Shown: in pieces, positions 34,235 to 43,764 of the stretch
Numbering within the stretch: position 1 is the stretch's first letter
Layout of the letters: every line of letters begins with the position of its first letter
NCBI RefSeq assembly: GCF_005166025.1
Contig: NZ_CP028923.1
Coordinates: 3,412,001 to 3,476,000, forward strand
Length of the DNA stretch: 64,000 nucleotides
Reading direction: 5' to 3'
Origin: Mangrovivirga cuniculi
GTDB taxonomy: Bacteria > Bacteroidota > Bacteroidia > Cytophagales > Cyclobacteriaceae
The notes under the pieces: model-generated
What the model was told of the DNA's origin: nothing
The model's input: only the letters and a program-made list of their open reading frames with translations
Database searches by the model: none
Position numbers and translations under genes: made by a program

Positions 34235-35037
34235 TGATTTACCTCTTCTCCTTTCACCATGTTTATAAATGAATGAACCCGATCTGCGATCGAATTCTTT
34301 TCAGATCCCTTTAATGCCTTAATGAAGGCACTACCGATAATCGCTCCTGATGAATATTCAGAAGCAGTTCTATAAGTCTTGTTATCACTGATTCCAAAAC
34401 CTATTAGTCTCGGATTACTCAGATTCATACTCTTAATTCTGTTGAAATACTCCAGTTGCTCTTCCGAAATCTCCTTCTTCGCTCCAGTGATCGAACTATT
34501 GCTGACCATATAAATAAAGCCTGAAGTATTTTCATCAATCATCCTGATTCTTTCTTCAGATGTCTGTGGTGTAATCAAATACATATTGTGCAGATCATAG
34601 CTATCAAACAGATCTTTGTACTGCTCTACATATTCGAGGATAGGAAGATCCGGTATGATCACTCCATCTACTCCACATTCCTTACACTTTTTACAGAAAT
34701 CCTGCAGGCCATATTGTAGCACCGGATTAAAATATCCCATGAGGACAACAGGAATATCAACCTTTTGTCTCATGTCTTTCAACTGACTGAAGATCTTTTC
34801 CATGCTGATCCCGTTATTCAGGGCTACCCCATTGCTTTCCTGTATTGTAGGTCCATCAGCTACCGGGTCAGAATACGGTATACCAATTTCGACCATGTCT
34901 GCACCAGACTTTTCAAGTTCAACTAGTATATCCAACGTATCCTCTAACTCAGGGTAACCAGCAGTAAAATATACCGTCAGGACATTTTCAGATTTATTGT
35001 CAAATAATTTATTTATCCTGTTCTTAACCATAATCAT
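34231..35037 (-). CDS. trpA: Tryptophan synthase alpha chain
   Basis: TIM barrel that cleaves indole-3-glycerol phosphate. Start taken at 35037, where ATG overlaps the trpB stop (TGATG); an alternative in-frame ATG at 35031 would also do. Motifs: LTVYFTAGYPELEDT, VEIGIPYSDPVADGPTIQ with the catalytic Glu, DGVIIPDLPILE with the catalytic Asp, GFGISDNKTYR. It is coupled to trpB and aroF on both sides. Confidence 0.95.
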   Translation of the reverse strand: MIMVKNRINKLFDNKSENVLTVYFTAGYPELEDTLDILVELEKSGADMVEIGIPYSDPVADGPTIQESNGVALNNGISMEKIFSQLKDMRQKVDIPVVLMGYFNPVLQYGLQDFCKKCKECGVDGVIIPDLPILEYVEQYKDLFDSYDLHNMYLITPQTSEERIRMIDENTSGFIYMVSNSSITGAKKEISEEQLEYFNRIKSMNLSNPRLIGFGISDNKTYRTASEYSSGAIIGSAFIKALKGSEKNSIADRVHSFINMVKGEEVNQ

Positions 35038-36221
35038 CAGTATTTTCCCCAATTAATATATGTTTGAAGATCTTTATCGCCTCTTCCGGAAAGATTTATA
35101 ACCACTACATCACTTTCATTTAAATCCAGTTGATCGAGGGCTGAAAATGCATGAGCAGATTCTACTGCCGGGATTATTCCTTCAAGTCGGCTTAATTCAA
35201 CACCGGCTTTCATGGAGTTCTCATCATCTACGGCGATAAACTGTGCTCTTCCACTTTCAAACAAGTGAGCATGTAGTGGTCCTATTCCAGGGTAATCCAG
35301 ACCAGCAGAAATACTATAAGGCTCCACAACCTGTCCATCGACAGTTTGCATCAATAGTGTCATACTACCATGCAATACTCCCGGAGTTCCTTTAAAAGTC
35401 GTTGCGGCGGTTTCACCTGACTCAACTCCTTTACCTGCCGCTTCCGCAGCAATAATTTTCACTTCTGGGTTATCGAGATAGTGGTAATATATTCCTGCAG
35501 CATTACTTCCTCCACCAACACATGCCACCACATAATCCGGATTCTCTCTACCTTCTACTTCTTTTAATTGCTTTTTAACCTCCTCGCTGATCACAGCCTG
35601 AAATCGGGTCACCATATCCGGATAAGGGTGAGGTCCGACAACGGAACCAATTATATAATGAGTATCCTGAGGATTATTGATCCAGTGACGCATCGCCTCG
35701 TTAGTTGCATCTTTCAGGGTTCGACTGCCGGATTCTGCCGGGATCACTTCTGCACCAAGGATACGCATCCTCTCTACATTGGGCTTTTGCCTTTCCATAT
35801 CGACAGCACCCATATAAACTTTGCATTCTAATCCTGCCAGAGCACAAACGGTAGCTGTGGCCACACCATGCTGGCCAGCTCCGGTTTCCGCAATGATCTT
35901 TTTCTTTCCTAACCTTTTTGCCAGCAAAATCTGACCAATGGTATTATTTACCTTGTGAGCCCCGGTATGGCATAGGTCTTCTCTTTTAAGATATATTTTT
36001 GCTCCGTATTTTTCGGAAAGCCTTTTTGCAAAAAACAAAGGTGTAGGTCTCCCCACATAATCTTTTAGCAATGCCCTGAATTCCTTTTGAAAATCAGGAT
36101 CATCGATTATTTCAAGATAATTAGTCCTGAGTTCTTCCACATTGGGATATAGCATCTCAGGTATGAAAGCTCCTCCGAACTTTCCGTAATAGCCTCTTTC
36201 ATCTACTGCGTACTTTGACAT
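35037..36221 (-). CDS. trpB: Tryptophan synthase beta chain
   Basis: 394 residues, full length. PLP lysine in [15 protein letters not shown] (about residue 90), [17 protein letters not shown], phosphate loop [16 protein letters not shown]-terminal NLSGRGDKD. Joins indole and serine to tryptophan. It overlaps the end of trpF by about 19 bases. Confidence 0.97.
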   Translation of the reverse strand: MSKYAVDERGYYGKFGGAFIPEMLYPNVEELRTNYLEIIDDPDFQKEFRALLKDYVGRPTPLFFAKRLSEKYGAKIYLKREDLCHTGAHKVNNTIGQILLAKRLGKKKIIAETGAGQHGVATATVCALAGLECKVYMGAVDMERQKPNVERMRILGAEVIPAESGSRTLKDATNEAMRHWINNPQDTHYIIGSVVGPHPYPDMVTRFQAVISEEVKKQLKEVEGRENPDYVVACVGGGSNAAGIYYHYLDNPEVKIIAAEAAGKGVESGETAATTFKGTPGVLHGSMTLLMQTVDGQVVEPYSISAGLDYPGIGPLHAHLFESGRAQFIAVDDENSMKAGVELSRLEGIIPAVESAHAFSALDQLDLNESDVVVINLSGRGDKDLQTYINWGKY

Positions 36222-36844
36222 ATTTGAGCTATTTTATTTTTTATAATTTTAATTTCATTAAGATCTTTTAAAGCGGGTTTAATCTCTACACCACTATTGA
36301 GATCAACAGCATAAAAAGCCGGGTTTTTTATTTTGGTGATATTGTGAATGTTTTCCTTATTTATTCCTCCAGCGAGAAAAAATGGCCTTGAAAATTCAAA
36401 TCCATTCAGGATACTCCAATCGAAAGCAATTCCGTTTCCACCGGGTTTGTCACCCTTAGTATCAAAGAGGTAAAAGTCCACCGAATCTTTAAATTGCTCT
36501 GCTTTTTCCAGGTCTTCTTTTGTTCTTACAGGAAAAGCCTTTATTACTTTCACCCCATCCTGCTTAATCTTTTGTGCAAATTCAGGAGATTCATCGCCAT
36601 GTAGCTGCACAGCTTTGAGATCATATTTTTTGATTGCCTTGTGGATATCTTCCAGATCCAAATTAACAAATACACCGGTTTTAATTATTCCGTCAAACTG
36701 AGTAAAGTCTGTGTCGGCATCACCCGCAAACCGTGAGGATTTCGGATAAAATATCAGCCCCATAAAATCGACATCCAGCTTTATTAGCTGATCGATATTC
36801 TCAGGATCACGCATCCCACAAACTTTTACTTTTATATCTTTCAT
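36203..36844 (-). CDS. trpF: Phosphoribosylanthranilate isomerase
   Basis: 213 residues from the ATG at 36844, one base after the trpC stop; the longer frame has no support. [16 protein letters not shown] contains the catalytic Cys, [13 protein letters not shown] and [14 protein letters not shown] the substrate and phosphate loops, VDLNSGVE the catalytic Asp. Confidence 0.93.
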   Translation of the reverse strand: MKDIKVKVCGMRDPENIDQLIKLDVDFMGLIFYPKSSRFAGDADTDFTQFDGIIKTGVFVNLDLEDIHKAIKKYDLKAVQLHGDESPEFAQKIKQDGVKVIKAFPVRTKEDLEKAEQFKDSVDFYLFDTKGDKPGGNGIAFDWSILNGFEFSRPFFLAGGINKENIHNITKIKNPAFYAVDLNSGVEIKPALKDLNEIKIIKNKIAQICQSTQ

Positions 36845-36845
36845 C

Positions 36846-37661
36846 TCAGGCGTTCGTCGGATAGAAATTTTCAAGCTCTTTTACTTTAGCCAAAAACTTA
36901 GCCGCTTCTTCATGAGGCCTGGAATATCGCATGAATCGTTCACCGATAAGGAAGCCGTCAAAACCATTATTTTTTAGGTAAACCAGGTCTTCCGGACGAT
37001 CTATTCCGCTCTCTGCAATCTTTAGTTTTCCTTCTGGTATTAGCGATAGTAGTTCAACTGAATTTTCAAGATTTACATCAAAAGTTTTTAAGTTTCTGTT
37101 GTTAACACCAAAAAGATCAGCATCACTATCTGTATTTGAAGTCAATTCATCTTTATCATGAACTTCCAGTAATACTTCCAGGCCAAGATCGTGAGCAAAA
37201 GCTGTAAATTTCTTTATGGTCTCAGGGTCCAAAACTGAGGCGATCAACAAAATGCAATCCGCACCAATCGATTTTGCTTCAAGAATCTGGTATTCATCAA
37301 CAATGAATTCCTTTCTTAAAATCGGGCAGTAATTAAATTTTCTTGCCGTCATCACATCCTCATTGGTTCCTCCAAAATATTTCTGATCAGTCAGTACTGA
37401 CAAAGCTGATGCTCCTGCCTGCATATATCCAATAGAGATTTCTTCTACAGATATATATTTATTGATGTCGCCTTTACTTGGAGATCGTCGCTTTATTTCT
37501 GCTATTACCCCACTTTTATCATCTCTTTTGATATAGTGGCTCATTGAAACAGGCATCGTTTCAAACCAGATGCTCTTTTCAAGTTTTTTAACCGGAATGA
37601 GCTCCTTCTTTTCTTTAACCTCTTCTTTCTTATCAACTATAATTCTATCGAGTATATTCAT
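36846..37661 (-). CDS. trpC: Indole-3-glycerol phosphate synthase
   Basis: 271 residues. GVIAEIKRRSPSKGDINKY with catalytic Glu/Lys, ILRKEFIVDEYQILEAKSIGAD, LEVLLEVHDKDEL, FGVNNRNLKTFDVN, AESGIDRPEDL. Monofunctional form, not fused to trpF. Its stop overlaps no gene; trpF follows after one base. It shares one base with trpD. Confidence 0.96.
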   Translation of the reverse strand: MNILDRIIVDKKEEVKEKKELIPVKKLEKSIWFETMPVSMSHYIKRDDKSGVIAEIKRRSPSKGDINKYISVEEISIGYMQAGASALSVLTDQKYFGGTNEDVMTARKFNYCPILRKEFIVDEYQILEAKSIGADCILLIASVLDPETIKKFTAFAHDLGLEVLLEVHDKDELTSNTDSDADLFGVNNRNLKTFDVNLENSVELLSLIPEGKLKIAESGIDRPEDLVYLKNNGFDGFLIGERFMRYSRPHEEAAKFLAKVKELENFYPTNA

Positions 37662-38647
37662 CAGGCTACCAGTTTTTTTAGTACAGAATAAGCATTTCCG
37701 GATTCCAGTGATTCTTTCGCTTTTCCAATAGCATCAGCATCGGATAGTTTATCATCAGCACATTTTAAGGCCATGGCAGAATTAGCTAAAACGACTTCTT
37801 TTTGTGCCTCAGTTCCATTTCCTTCAAGAATATCGATGAAAATCTTAGCAGAAGTCTCAACTGTTTCTCCACCATATATCTGCTTTGCATCAACTTTGTT
37901 CAATCCTAATTGTTTCGGGCTGATAATACTTTCACCGGTATTAGTAATGGCTTTAAAATCACCTGTCAGTGAAATTTCATCATAACCATCTAATGCATGA
38001 AGGACAACAAAGTCTTTATCCGTTTGCTGAAACAAATAAGCATACAATCTTGCCAGCTCCAGGCTAAATACTCCTGTAAGCTGCTTTTTAGGGCTTGAAG
38101 GATTTACCATCGGTCCAAGCATATTAAAGAATGTCTTTACTCCTAAGTCTTTTCTCACCGGAGCAACGTTTTTCATTGCAGGGTGGAACAAAGGAGCATG
38201 AAGAAAGCAGATACCTGCTTCGTCGATCTGCTTTTTAAGCGTGGATTCATCATTTGTGAACTCATAACCCAGGTGATCTAATAAATTTGAAGAACCGCAG
38301 GCTGAAGAAACCCCGTTATTACCATGCTTGGCAACTTTCACTCCTGCCCCGGCAACAACAAAAGAACTCAAAGTAGAAATATTGAACGTATTCTTACCGT
38401 CTCCCCCGGTACCACAGAGGTCTATCGGATCAAATTCAGCAAGGTTTATCGGAACGCATAATTCCATCATTGCTTTTCTAAATCCACTTAACTCTTCTAC
38501 GGTGATACTTCGCATCATATAGACCGTCAGAAAAGAAGCCATCTGTGAAGCATTGTATTCTCCCTTTGCCAGGTTAATCAAAACCTCCTTGGCCTGGCCC
38601 TCAGACAATGTCCTGTATTCAAATAGTGTATTTAATATCTCTTTCAT
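37661..38647 (-). CDS. trpD: Anthranilate phosphoribosyltransferase
   Basis: 328 residues. CGTGGDGKNTFNISTLSSFV (PRPP-binding), KHGNNGVSSACGSSNLLDHL, VRKDLGVKTFFNMLGPMVNP. Transfers phosphoribose to anthranilate. Separate from trpG, unlike the fused enterobacterial protein. Five bases after trpG. Confidence 0.96.
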   Translation of the reverse strand: MKEILNTLFEYRTLSEGQAKEVLINLAKGEYNASQMASFLTVYMMRSITVEELSGFRKAMMELCVPINLAEFDPIDLCGTGGDGKNTFNISTLSSFVVAGAGVKVAKHGNNGVSSACGSSNLLDHLGYEFTNDESTLKKQIDEAGICFLHAPLFHPAMKNVAPVRKDLGVKTFFNMLGPMVNPSSPKKQLTGVFSLELARLYAYLFQQTDKDFVVLHALDGYDEISLTGDFKAITNTGESIISPKQLGLNKVDAKQIYGGETVETSAKIFIDILEGNGTEAQKEVVLANSAMALKCADDKLSDADAIGKAKESLESGNAYSVLKKLVA

Positions 38648-38652
38648 TTTTA

Positions 38653-39228
38653 TCAGATTTTTAACCAGTTTTGGATCATTTTACTTCCTTCAGGAGTCAT
38701 GACTGATTCAGGGTGAAACTGCACTCCTCTCACATCCTGAGTCTCATGGCTCAGCGCCATAATTACTCCTGAAATATCTGTAGCTGTAATTTTTATTGGT
38801 GAGTTTTCCAGTGAATCAGGGTTCACAGCCCAAGAGTGATACCTGGTAGTAACAAACCGGTCGGGAAGGTCCTTAAATATGGGTTCACTTTTATCTTTCA
38901 GATAAGTATCCATTGCCACACCGTGAATAACAGTATCGAGGTTATATAGTTTTCCACCATAAGCCTCTGCTATTCCCTGGCATCCAAGACATACTCCAAA
39001 GATGCTTTTTGATGCCCCGTATTCCTTAAGAAGATCCGGAAGAATTCCAGCTTCGTAGGGAAGGCCGGGACCTGGTGAAATCAGAATCTTGTCGTAATTT
39101 CTGACATCCTCCAGAGATATTTTATCATTTCTGAACACATCAGTATTATTCTCATATCCAAGATCCCTAAGAATATGAACCAGGTTATAAGTAAATGAAT
39201 CGTAATTATCGAGAACTAATATTTTCAC
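38653..39228 (-). CDS. trpG: Anthranilate synthase, glutamine amidotransferase component
   Basis: 191 residues. Class I amidotransferase: LDNYDSFTYNLVHIL, ISPGPGLPYEAG, nucleophile Cys in FGVCLGCQGIAEAYGG (near 80), HSWAVNPDS, and QFHPESVMTPEG with the His/Glu dyad. Supplies ammonia to TrpE, encoded 11 bases upstream. Confidence 0.95.
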   Translation of the reverse strand: MKILVLDNYDSFTYNLVHILRDLGYENNTDVFRNDKISLEDVRNYDKILISPGPGLPYEAGILPDLLKEYGASKSIFGVCLGCQGIAEAYGGKLYNLDTVIHGVAMDTYLKDKSEPIFKDLPDRFVTTRYHSWAVNPDSLENSPIKITATDISGVIMALSHETQDVRGVQFHPESVMTPEGSKMIQNWLKI

Positions 39229-39239
39229 TTGATCAATTA

Positions 39240-40652
39240 TTAATATCTTTTATTAATTTCTTCCGCATCCGTAATTGCCTGGCGCAAGGCTGCTACCTTG
39301 TTATTTACTTCCTGCAATTCGCTTTCTATTTCTGATTTTGCCACCACTCCGGCACCTGCCTGAAAATAGAGCTTATTTTGTTTACTCAGAAAAGACCTGA
39401 TCATAATCGCATGGTTGAAATCACCGTTAAAACCAAGGTAGCCAATTGCCCCTCCATAGTAACTTCTGGCTGTCGGTTCGAGCGAATCGATCAACGACAT
39501 CGCTTTATATTTCGGAGCTCCGGATAAAGTCCCTGCAGGGAAAGTATCTGCTACTAACCTGATCGGGCTTGCCGAACCATTGAGCTTCCCGGTAACTTTA
39601 GAAACAAGGTGTATTACGTGAGAATAAAACTGAACTTCCTTATACGTTTCAACTTCCACTGATTTAGCAGAACGACTCAGATCGTTTCTCGCCAGATCAA
39701 CCAGCATTAAATGTTCAGAGTTTTCTTTAGGATCTTCAAGTAGTCTTTCCGCCAGTTGAGCATCAGTTTTATCATTCCCGGTTCTTTTAAAAGTTCCTGC
39801 TATCGGGTAAATACCAGCCTGTCCTTCATTAATTACCAGTTGTGCTTCCGGTGAAGACCCGAATATCTTGTAGCTACCATAATCAAAGTAAAATAGATAA
39901 GGAGATGGATTGATAGATCTTAGTGCCCTGTAAACATTAAATTCATCACCGTTAAACCCAATATTAAATCTACGGCTCAATACAATTTGAAAGACATCTC
40001 CATTAAAACAGGCTTGCTGTCCTTTGTCTAAAATTTCAAGAAAATCTTTTTCATCAATATTGGCTTGCTCATTTTCAGATACTGAGAAGGTATATCCCGG
40101 GTAATTTTTATTGTCGATCAAAGACATCAATTCCTGCTCAGTCATTCCTTCATCTTCACTTAAATGATGAGAAATCAGAAAGCAAGCATTTTTAAAATGA
40201 TCGATTACCAGAATATAACGGTAAACAGAGTACCTAATTTCAGGAATATGGTTTTCATCATCCTTTTGCTGTAGATCCAGATCTTCGAAATATTGAACTG
40301 CATCATATCCCATGTATCCGAATAAACCATTCACTGCGAAAGGTAGATCCAGATCACTTCCTTCAAATGATCGTGCAAACTCAGTAAGCTTATCAACGAC
40401 ATTTGATCTGTCAACCTTTTCAGTCACCGGATTTTCACCAGGCATTTCCAGGGTTAACTCACCTTTGTCTACAATAAAAGATGCTATCGGATCAAAACAG
40501 ATATAAGAATAACTATTCTCATGACCATGGTAATCTGAACTTTCCAGTAGCAGAGTGCCCGGGAATTTATCTCTTAGTTTTAAGTAAAGGTTTACTGGTG
40601 TGATCGTATCAGCCAGAAAGCGCTTTACCGTTGATTTAAACCTGTATTTCAT
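39240..40652 (-). CDS. trpE: Anthranilate synthase component I
   Basis: 470 residues. The N-terminal LLESSDYHG fits the tryptophan feedback-site LLES motif. Chorismate-binding region: GDVFQIVLSRRF, YLFYFDYGSYKIFGSSPE, PIAGTFKRTG, EHLMLVDLARNDLSRSA, FPAGTLSGAPKYKAM, YYGGAIGYLGFNGD, QAGAGVVAKSEIESE. First structural gene of the operon, behind a leader peptide and terminator that form an attenuator; the start is 21 bases after the terminator U-tract. Confidence 0.96.
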   Translation of the reverse strand: MKYRFKSTVKRFLADTITPVNLYLKLRDKFPGTLLLESSDYHGHENSYSYICFDPIASFIVDKGELTLEMPGENPVTEKVDRSNVVDKLTEFARSFEGSDLDLPFAVNGLFGYMGYDAVQYFEDLDLQQKDDENHIPEIRYSVYRYILVIDHFKNACFLISHHLSEDEGMTEQELMSLIDNKNYPGYTFSVSENEQANIDEKDFLEILDKGQQACFNGDVFQIVLSRRFNIGFNGDEFNVYRALRSINPSPYLFYFDYGSYKIFGSSPEAQLVINEGQAGIYPIAGTFKRTGNDKTDAQLAERLLEDPKENSEHLMLVDLARNDLSRSAKSVEVETYKEVQFYSHVIHLVSKVTGKLNGSASPIRLVADTFPAGTLSGAPKYKAMSLIDSLEPTARSYYGGAIGYLGFNGDFNHAIMIRSFLSKQNKLYFQAGAGVVAKSEIESELQEVNNKVAALRQAITDAEEINKRY

Positions 40653-40673
40653 ACTTTTTTATTGAGTTTAGAC

Positions 40674-40708
40674 CAAAAAAAAAGCTTGCCGGAACCGACA
40701 AGCTTTTT
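40674..40708 (-). terminator. trp attenuator terminator
   Basis: On the minus strand AAAAAGCTTG (40708-40699) pairs with CAAGCTTTTT (40688-40679), with CGG/CCG inside, followed by the U-tract that continues to 40674. Loop sequence CGGTTCCG (40697-40690 on minus) is complementary to the upstream antiterminator segment at 40740-40747. Confidence 0.92.
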
Positions 40709-40750
40709 AAGATTATTAATTATATCTTTTTATACATAACGGTCCCGTGT

Positions 40751-40804
40751 TCATCTGTCGATGTACCACCAGTACCATGCATTATGTATATTAATTTTCA
40801 TCAT
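40751..40804 (-). CDS. trpL: trp operon leader peptide
   Basis: 16 codons from ATG at 40801 (17 from the adjacent in-frame ATG at 40804): MKINIHNAWYWWYIDR. Three Trp among four residues with Tyr between. Region 1, TATACATAA in codons 4-7 (40790-40782), pairs perfectly with region 2, TTATGTATA (40739-40731). Region 2's flank CGGGACCG (40747-40740) pairs with CGGTTCCG (40697-40690) in the terminator, and region 3 with 4 forms the terminator. A ribosome stalled at the Trp codons would cover region 1 and free region 2 for antitermination. The promoter lies so close that the leader mRNA is almost leaderless. Confidence 0.88.
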   Translation of the reverse strand: MMKINIHNAWYWWYIDR

Positions 40805-40810
40805 TTGAAA

Positions 40811-40841
40811 CAAATGTAATCCTTCATATCAATTTGTCAAA
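40811..40841 (-). promoter_or_regulatory. trp operon promoter
   Basis: On the minus strand TTTG (40841-40838), exactly 19 bases, then TACATTTG (40818-40811): a perfect match to TTTG-N19-TAnnTTTG. Expected start near 40804, at the first ATG of the leader peptide. Confidence 0.85.
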
Positions 40842-40851
40842 CAATTTTACA

Positions 40852-40980
40852 TCATTTTTTTTGGGCTGAGGCTCTTACCTCTTTTTTCGTTTCGGCATTT
40901 TTCTGTTTTCTGGGTCTGTTCACACCATATGAACCTCTCCAGATTTTACCTTTTCTTGTCTTTTTATCTCCTTTTCCCAT
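40852..40980 (-). CDS. 30S ribosomal protein bTHX
   Basis: 42 residues, too short for standard gene calling. [19 protein letters not shown] followed by [14 protein letters not shown] is the typical THX sequence, a very basic peptide that stabilises the top of the 30S head. It lies alone between the trp promoter and the M13 peptidase gene; its stop codon is within 11 bases of the trp -33 element. Confidence 0.9.
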   Translation of the reverse strand: MGKGDKKTRKGKIWRGSYGVNRPRKQKNAETKKEVRASAQKK

Positions 40981-41043
40981 AATTATTAATTTTGAGTTAA
41001 CAGATAATACAACTGAATTAAAAATAAAAAATATCGCCTAAAA

Positions 41044-41078
41044 TAAAAAAAGCAGTTACTGTGATCTTTAGTAACTGC
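41044..41078 (-). terminator. Terminator of the M13 peptidase gene
   Basis: GCAGTTACT (41052-41060) pairs with AGTAACTGC (41070-41078); the A-run at 41044-41051 is the U-tract on the minus strand. Confidence 0.9.
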
Positions 41079-41102
41079 CTTCTCTTAAATACTTATTAAC
41101 TC

Positions 41103-43133
41103 TTACCAGATCTTCACTCTTTTTTCTTCCGGAAGATACATATCATCACCTTCTTCAACATTAAACGCAGCATAGAAAGCATCAATGTTTTTTAACGGAC
41201 CATTTGCACGGTACATTCCCGGAGAATGAGAATCCGTTTGTATAAGGTTTCTTAACGTTTCATCTCTGTATTTGATTCTCCATACAGTTGCCCATGACAT
41301 AAAGAATCGCTGTTCAGCTGTAAATCCTGCAATTGGTTCAGGCTTACTGGTTGCTTCATAATGATTCATTAACCCATCATAAGCTACTGAAAGACCACAT
41401 AGGTCACCGATATTTTCTCCAAGAGTCAGCTTTCCATTTACATTTACTGCCGGAAGTGGTTCATACTGATCAAATTGTTTGATCAACATAGCTGATTTTG
41501 ATTCAAATTGTTCAGCATCTGTTTCACTCCACCAGTTTTTCATATTTCCTTCTGAATCAAATCTCGATCCGTTATCATCAAAACCGTGAGACACTTCATG
41601 ACCAATTACTGCACCAATACCACCATAATTTACTGCATCATCAGCTTTAAAATCAAAGAAAGGAGGTTGTAAAATTGCTGCAGGGAAAACGATTTCATTG
41701 TTTAAAGGACTATAGTAAGCATTAACAGTCTGAGGAGTCATGCCCCATTCTTTTTTATCTACCGGCTGACCTACTTTTTCAATATCTTTTTTGAAATTCC
41801 ACTCCCTTGCATTGATCATATTTTCAACTAGGCTGGTTTCAACGATATTAAGGTCGCTATAATCTTTCCATTCATCCGGATAACCAATCTTAACTGTGAT
41901 AGTACTCAATTTCTCTAAAGCTTTAGTTTTAGTTGAGTCTGTCATCCAATCAAGGGCTTCGATTCTATCACCGAATGCTGAAAGAACGTTTTTAACCATT
42001 TTATCAGCTGTTTCCTTTGCTTCAGGAGGAAAAGCTTCAGCAACGTACAATTTACCAACAGCTTCACCGGCAACCCCGTTTACCATAGAAAGAACTCTCT
42101 TCCATCTAGGTCTCATTTCTTCAGTTCCCCTTAGTTTTTTACCGTAAAAAGCAAAATTTTGAGAAACTAAATCATTACTAAGGTAATTGGCATAATCATT
42201 TATTAGATGCCATTTCAAGTAAGCTTTCCAGGCTTCAGAATCATAATTAGAAACAACAACATCCACGCCCTGGAAAAATTCAGGGACAGAAACGATTATA
42301 CTATCAAGATCTGCAAGACCGATTCCTGCAAAATATTCACTCCAATTAAACTCATCATTTAACTCTGCCACATTCCCAACTGCATATTTATTGTACAGAG
42401 CAGGAATATTTCTCATCTCAACCCTTGTTCTTGAAGAATCAGCTAATAGAGTTTCTATCTCCATTACCTTTTTCGCCTGAGAAGAAGCTATTTCCAGATC
42501 TTCACCAGCCAGGACGAGCATTTTTTCTACGTGCTTAACATATTCCTCTCTAATAGATTGAGAAACTGAATCTTCTTTAAAATAATAATCTCTGTCAGGC
42601 AGACCCAAACCAGATTGCCATAGGTAAGCAGCATTAACTTTACTATTCTTAAGATCAGCAAGAACACCAAAACCAAAGAATACGCTACCACCTCTTTTAT
42701 GATCCTGAATCACATACTCCTGAAGAGATACTTTATCAGAAATGTCATTTATCTGATCAAAGTAAGGAGCTAACGGTTTAATTCCTACATTTTCTGCAAG
42801 ACTTGAATCCATACCAACATTGTAAAAAAGTCCTGCTTTGTATTCATCAGAGCCTTCTTTCAACTCTCCGCTTTCAAGTGCATTTTCGAGAACCTCTCTT
42901 ACAGTTGTTGTACTTTTTTCTCTTAATTCGTTAAAGCTCCCCCATCTTCCCTGATCTCCAGGAATTTCAGTTTCATCTACCCAGGTACCATTTACATACC
43001 TGAAAAAATCATCCTGTGCTCTAACTGTTGTATCCATTAATGAAACATCAATGGCCTTATTAGAAGAATTTTCTTCATTAGTCTGACATCCCATTATACC
43101 GGCTGCCAACAGAAGTAAATAAATTTTTTTCAT
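41103..43133 (-). CDS. pepO: M13 family zinc metallopeptidase (neprilysin-like lipoprotein)
   Basis: 676 residues. Lipoprotein signal peptide ending LLAAGIMGC. N-terminal M13 domain (about 30-420: DDFFRYVNGTWVDETEIPGD, SGLGLPDRDYYF), catalytic domain with NAYYSPLNNEIVFPAAILQP, zinc motif GAVIGHEVSHGFDDNGSRFD (HExxH), the second glutamate in GENIGDLCGLSVAYD and the C-terminal R in SHSPGMYRANGPL. Cleaves short peptides at the cell envelope. Single gene with its own terminator. Confidence 0.94.
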   Translation of the reverse strand: MKKIYLLLLAAGIMGCQTNEENSSNKAIDVSLMDTTVRAQDDFFRYVNGTWVDETEIPGDQGRWGSFNELREKSTTTVREVLENALESGELKEGSDEYKAGLFYNVGMDSSLAENVGIKPLAPYFDQINDISDKVSLQEYVIQDHKRGGSVFFGFGVLADLKNSKVNAAYLWQSGLGLPDRDYYFKEDSVSQSIREEYVKHVEKMLVLAGEDLEIASSQAKKVMEIETLLADSSRTRVEMRNIPALYNKYAVGNVAELNDEFNWSEYFAGIGLADLDSIIVSVPEFFQGVDVVVSNYDSEAWKAYLKWHLINDYANYLSNDLVSQNFAFYGKKLRGTEEMRPRWKRVLSMVNGVAGEAVGKLYVAEAFPPEAKETADKMVKNVLSAFGDRIEALDWMTDSTKTKALEKLSTITVKIGYPDEWKDYSDLNIVETSLVENMINAREWNFKKDIEKVGQPVDKKEWGMTPQTVNAYYSPLNNEIVFPAAILQPPFFDFKADDAVNYGGIGAVIGHEVSHGFDDNGSRFDSEGNMKNWWSETDAEQFESKSAMLIKQFDQYEPLPAVNVNGKLTLGENIGDLCGLSVAYDGLMNHYEATSKPEPIAGFTAEQRFFMSWATVWRIKYRDETLRNLIQTDSHSPGMYRANGPLKNIDAFYAAFNVEEGDDMYLPEEKRVKIW

Positions 43134-43237
43134 GTTATATGATCGAATTTTTAAACTTCAAACTTAACAATATGGTTGATTATCTGGTTAATAAATTTGA
43201 TAAATGGTAATTTTTAAGTGTAGAAAACAAATTAATT

Positions 43238-43714
43238 ATGGCCAGACCTAATAAATCGTTGATAAATGCCTTGAGAAAGGCCGCGGAGAAATTGAATGAA
43301 AGTGATAAATATCAATGGGGGCACATGGGAAGCTGCAATTGTGGATTTCTGGCTCAGGAAATCACTAATTTAAATAAAGGCGAAATACATACTTATGCGA
43401 TGCAAAAATATGGTGACTGGACTGAGCAAGCCATGGACTATTGCACAGATAGCAAACAACCGTTTGACCTGATTATCAACACAATGGTAAATGAAGGGCT
43501 CACTATTGAAGACCTGATCGAGCTCGAAAGGTTAAAAAACAAAGAAGTGCTTAAAAGAATTCCGAACAAGGATTATCTGAGACACAACAAAAAAGATGAT
43601 GTAGTAAAATACATGAATGCCTGGGCTGATCTACTGGAAGAAAAGCTATTGGAAAAAGAAAGTAGAAAAAATTCTAAAGTTGAAATAGAAATATCTGAAC
43701 CTGTATTCGCCTAA
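43238..43714 (+). CDS. Conserved-looking hypothetical protein with CxC motif, 158 aa
   Basis: Soluble, no signal peptide. A motif YQWGHMGSCNCGFLAQEIT (31-49) with C-x-C and an acidic helical middle (LIINTMVNEGLTIEDLIELERLKNKEVL) stand out. Cys39 and Cys41 together with His34 and His58 could bind a metal or cofactor, but I do not recognise the family. It has a good ATG start and a Bacteroidota-like spacing to the divergent M13 gene. A small acidic protein gene follows about 50 bases later. Confidence 0.7.
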   Translation: MARPNKSLINALRKAAEKLNESDKYQWGHMGSCNCGFLAQEITNLNKGEIHTYAMQKYGDWTEQAMDYCTDSKQPFDLIINTMVNEGLTIEDLIELERLKNKEVLKRIPNKDYLRHNKKDDVVKYMNAWADLLEEKLLEKESRKNSKVEIEISEPVFA

Positions 43715-43764
43715 AAGATCGTCAAATTATATAGAACTTAAACTGCTCATGATTAATTTTGAGC

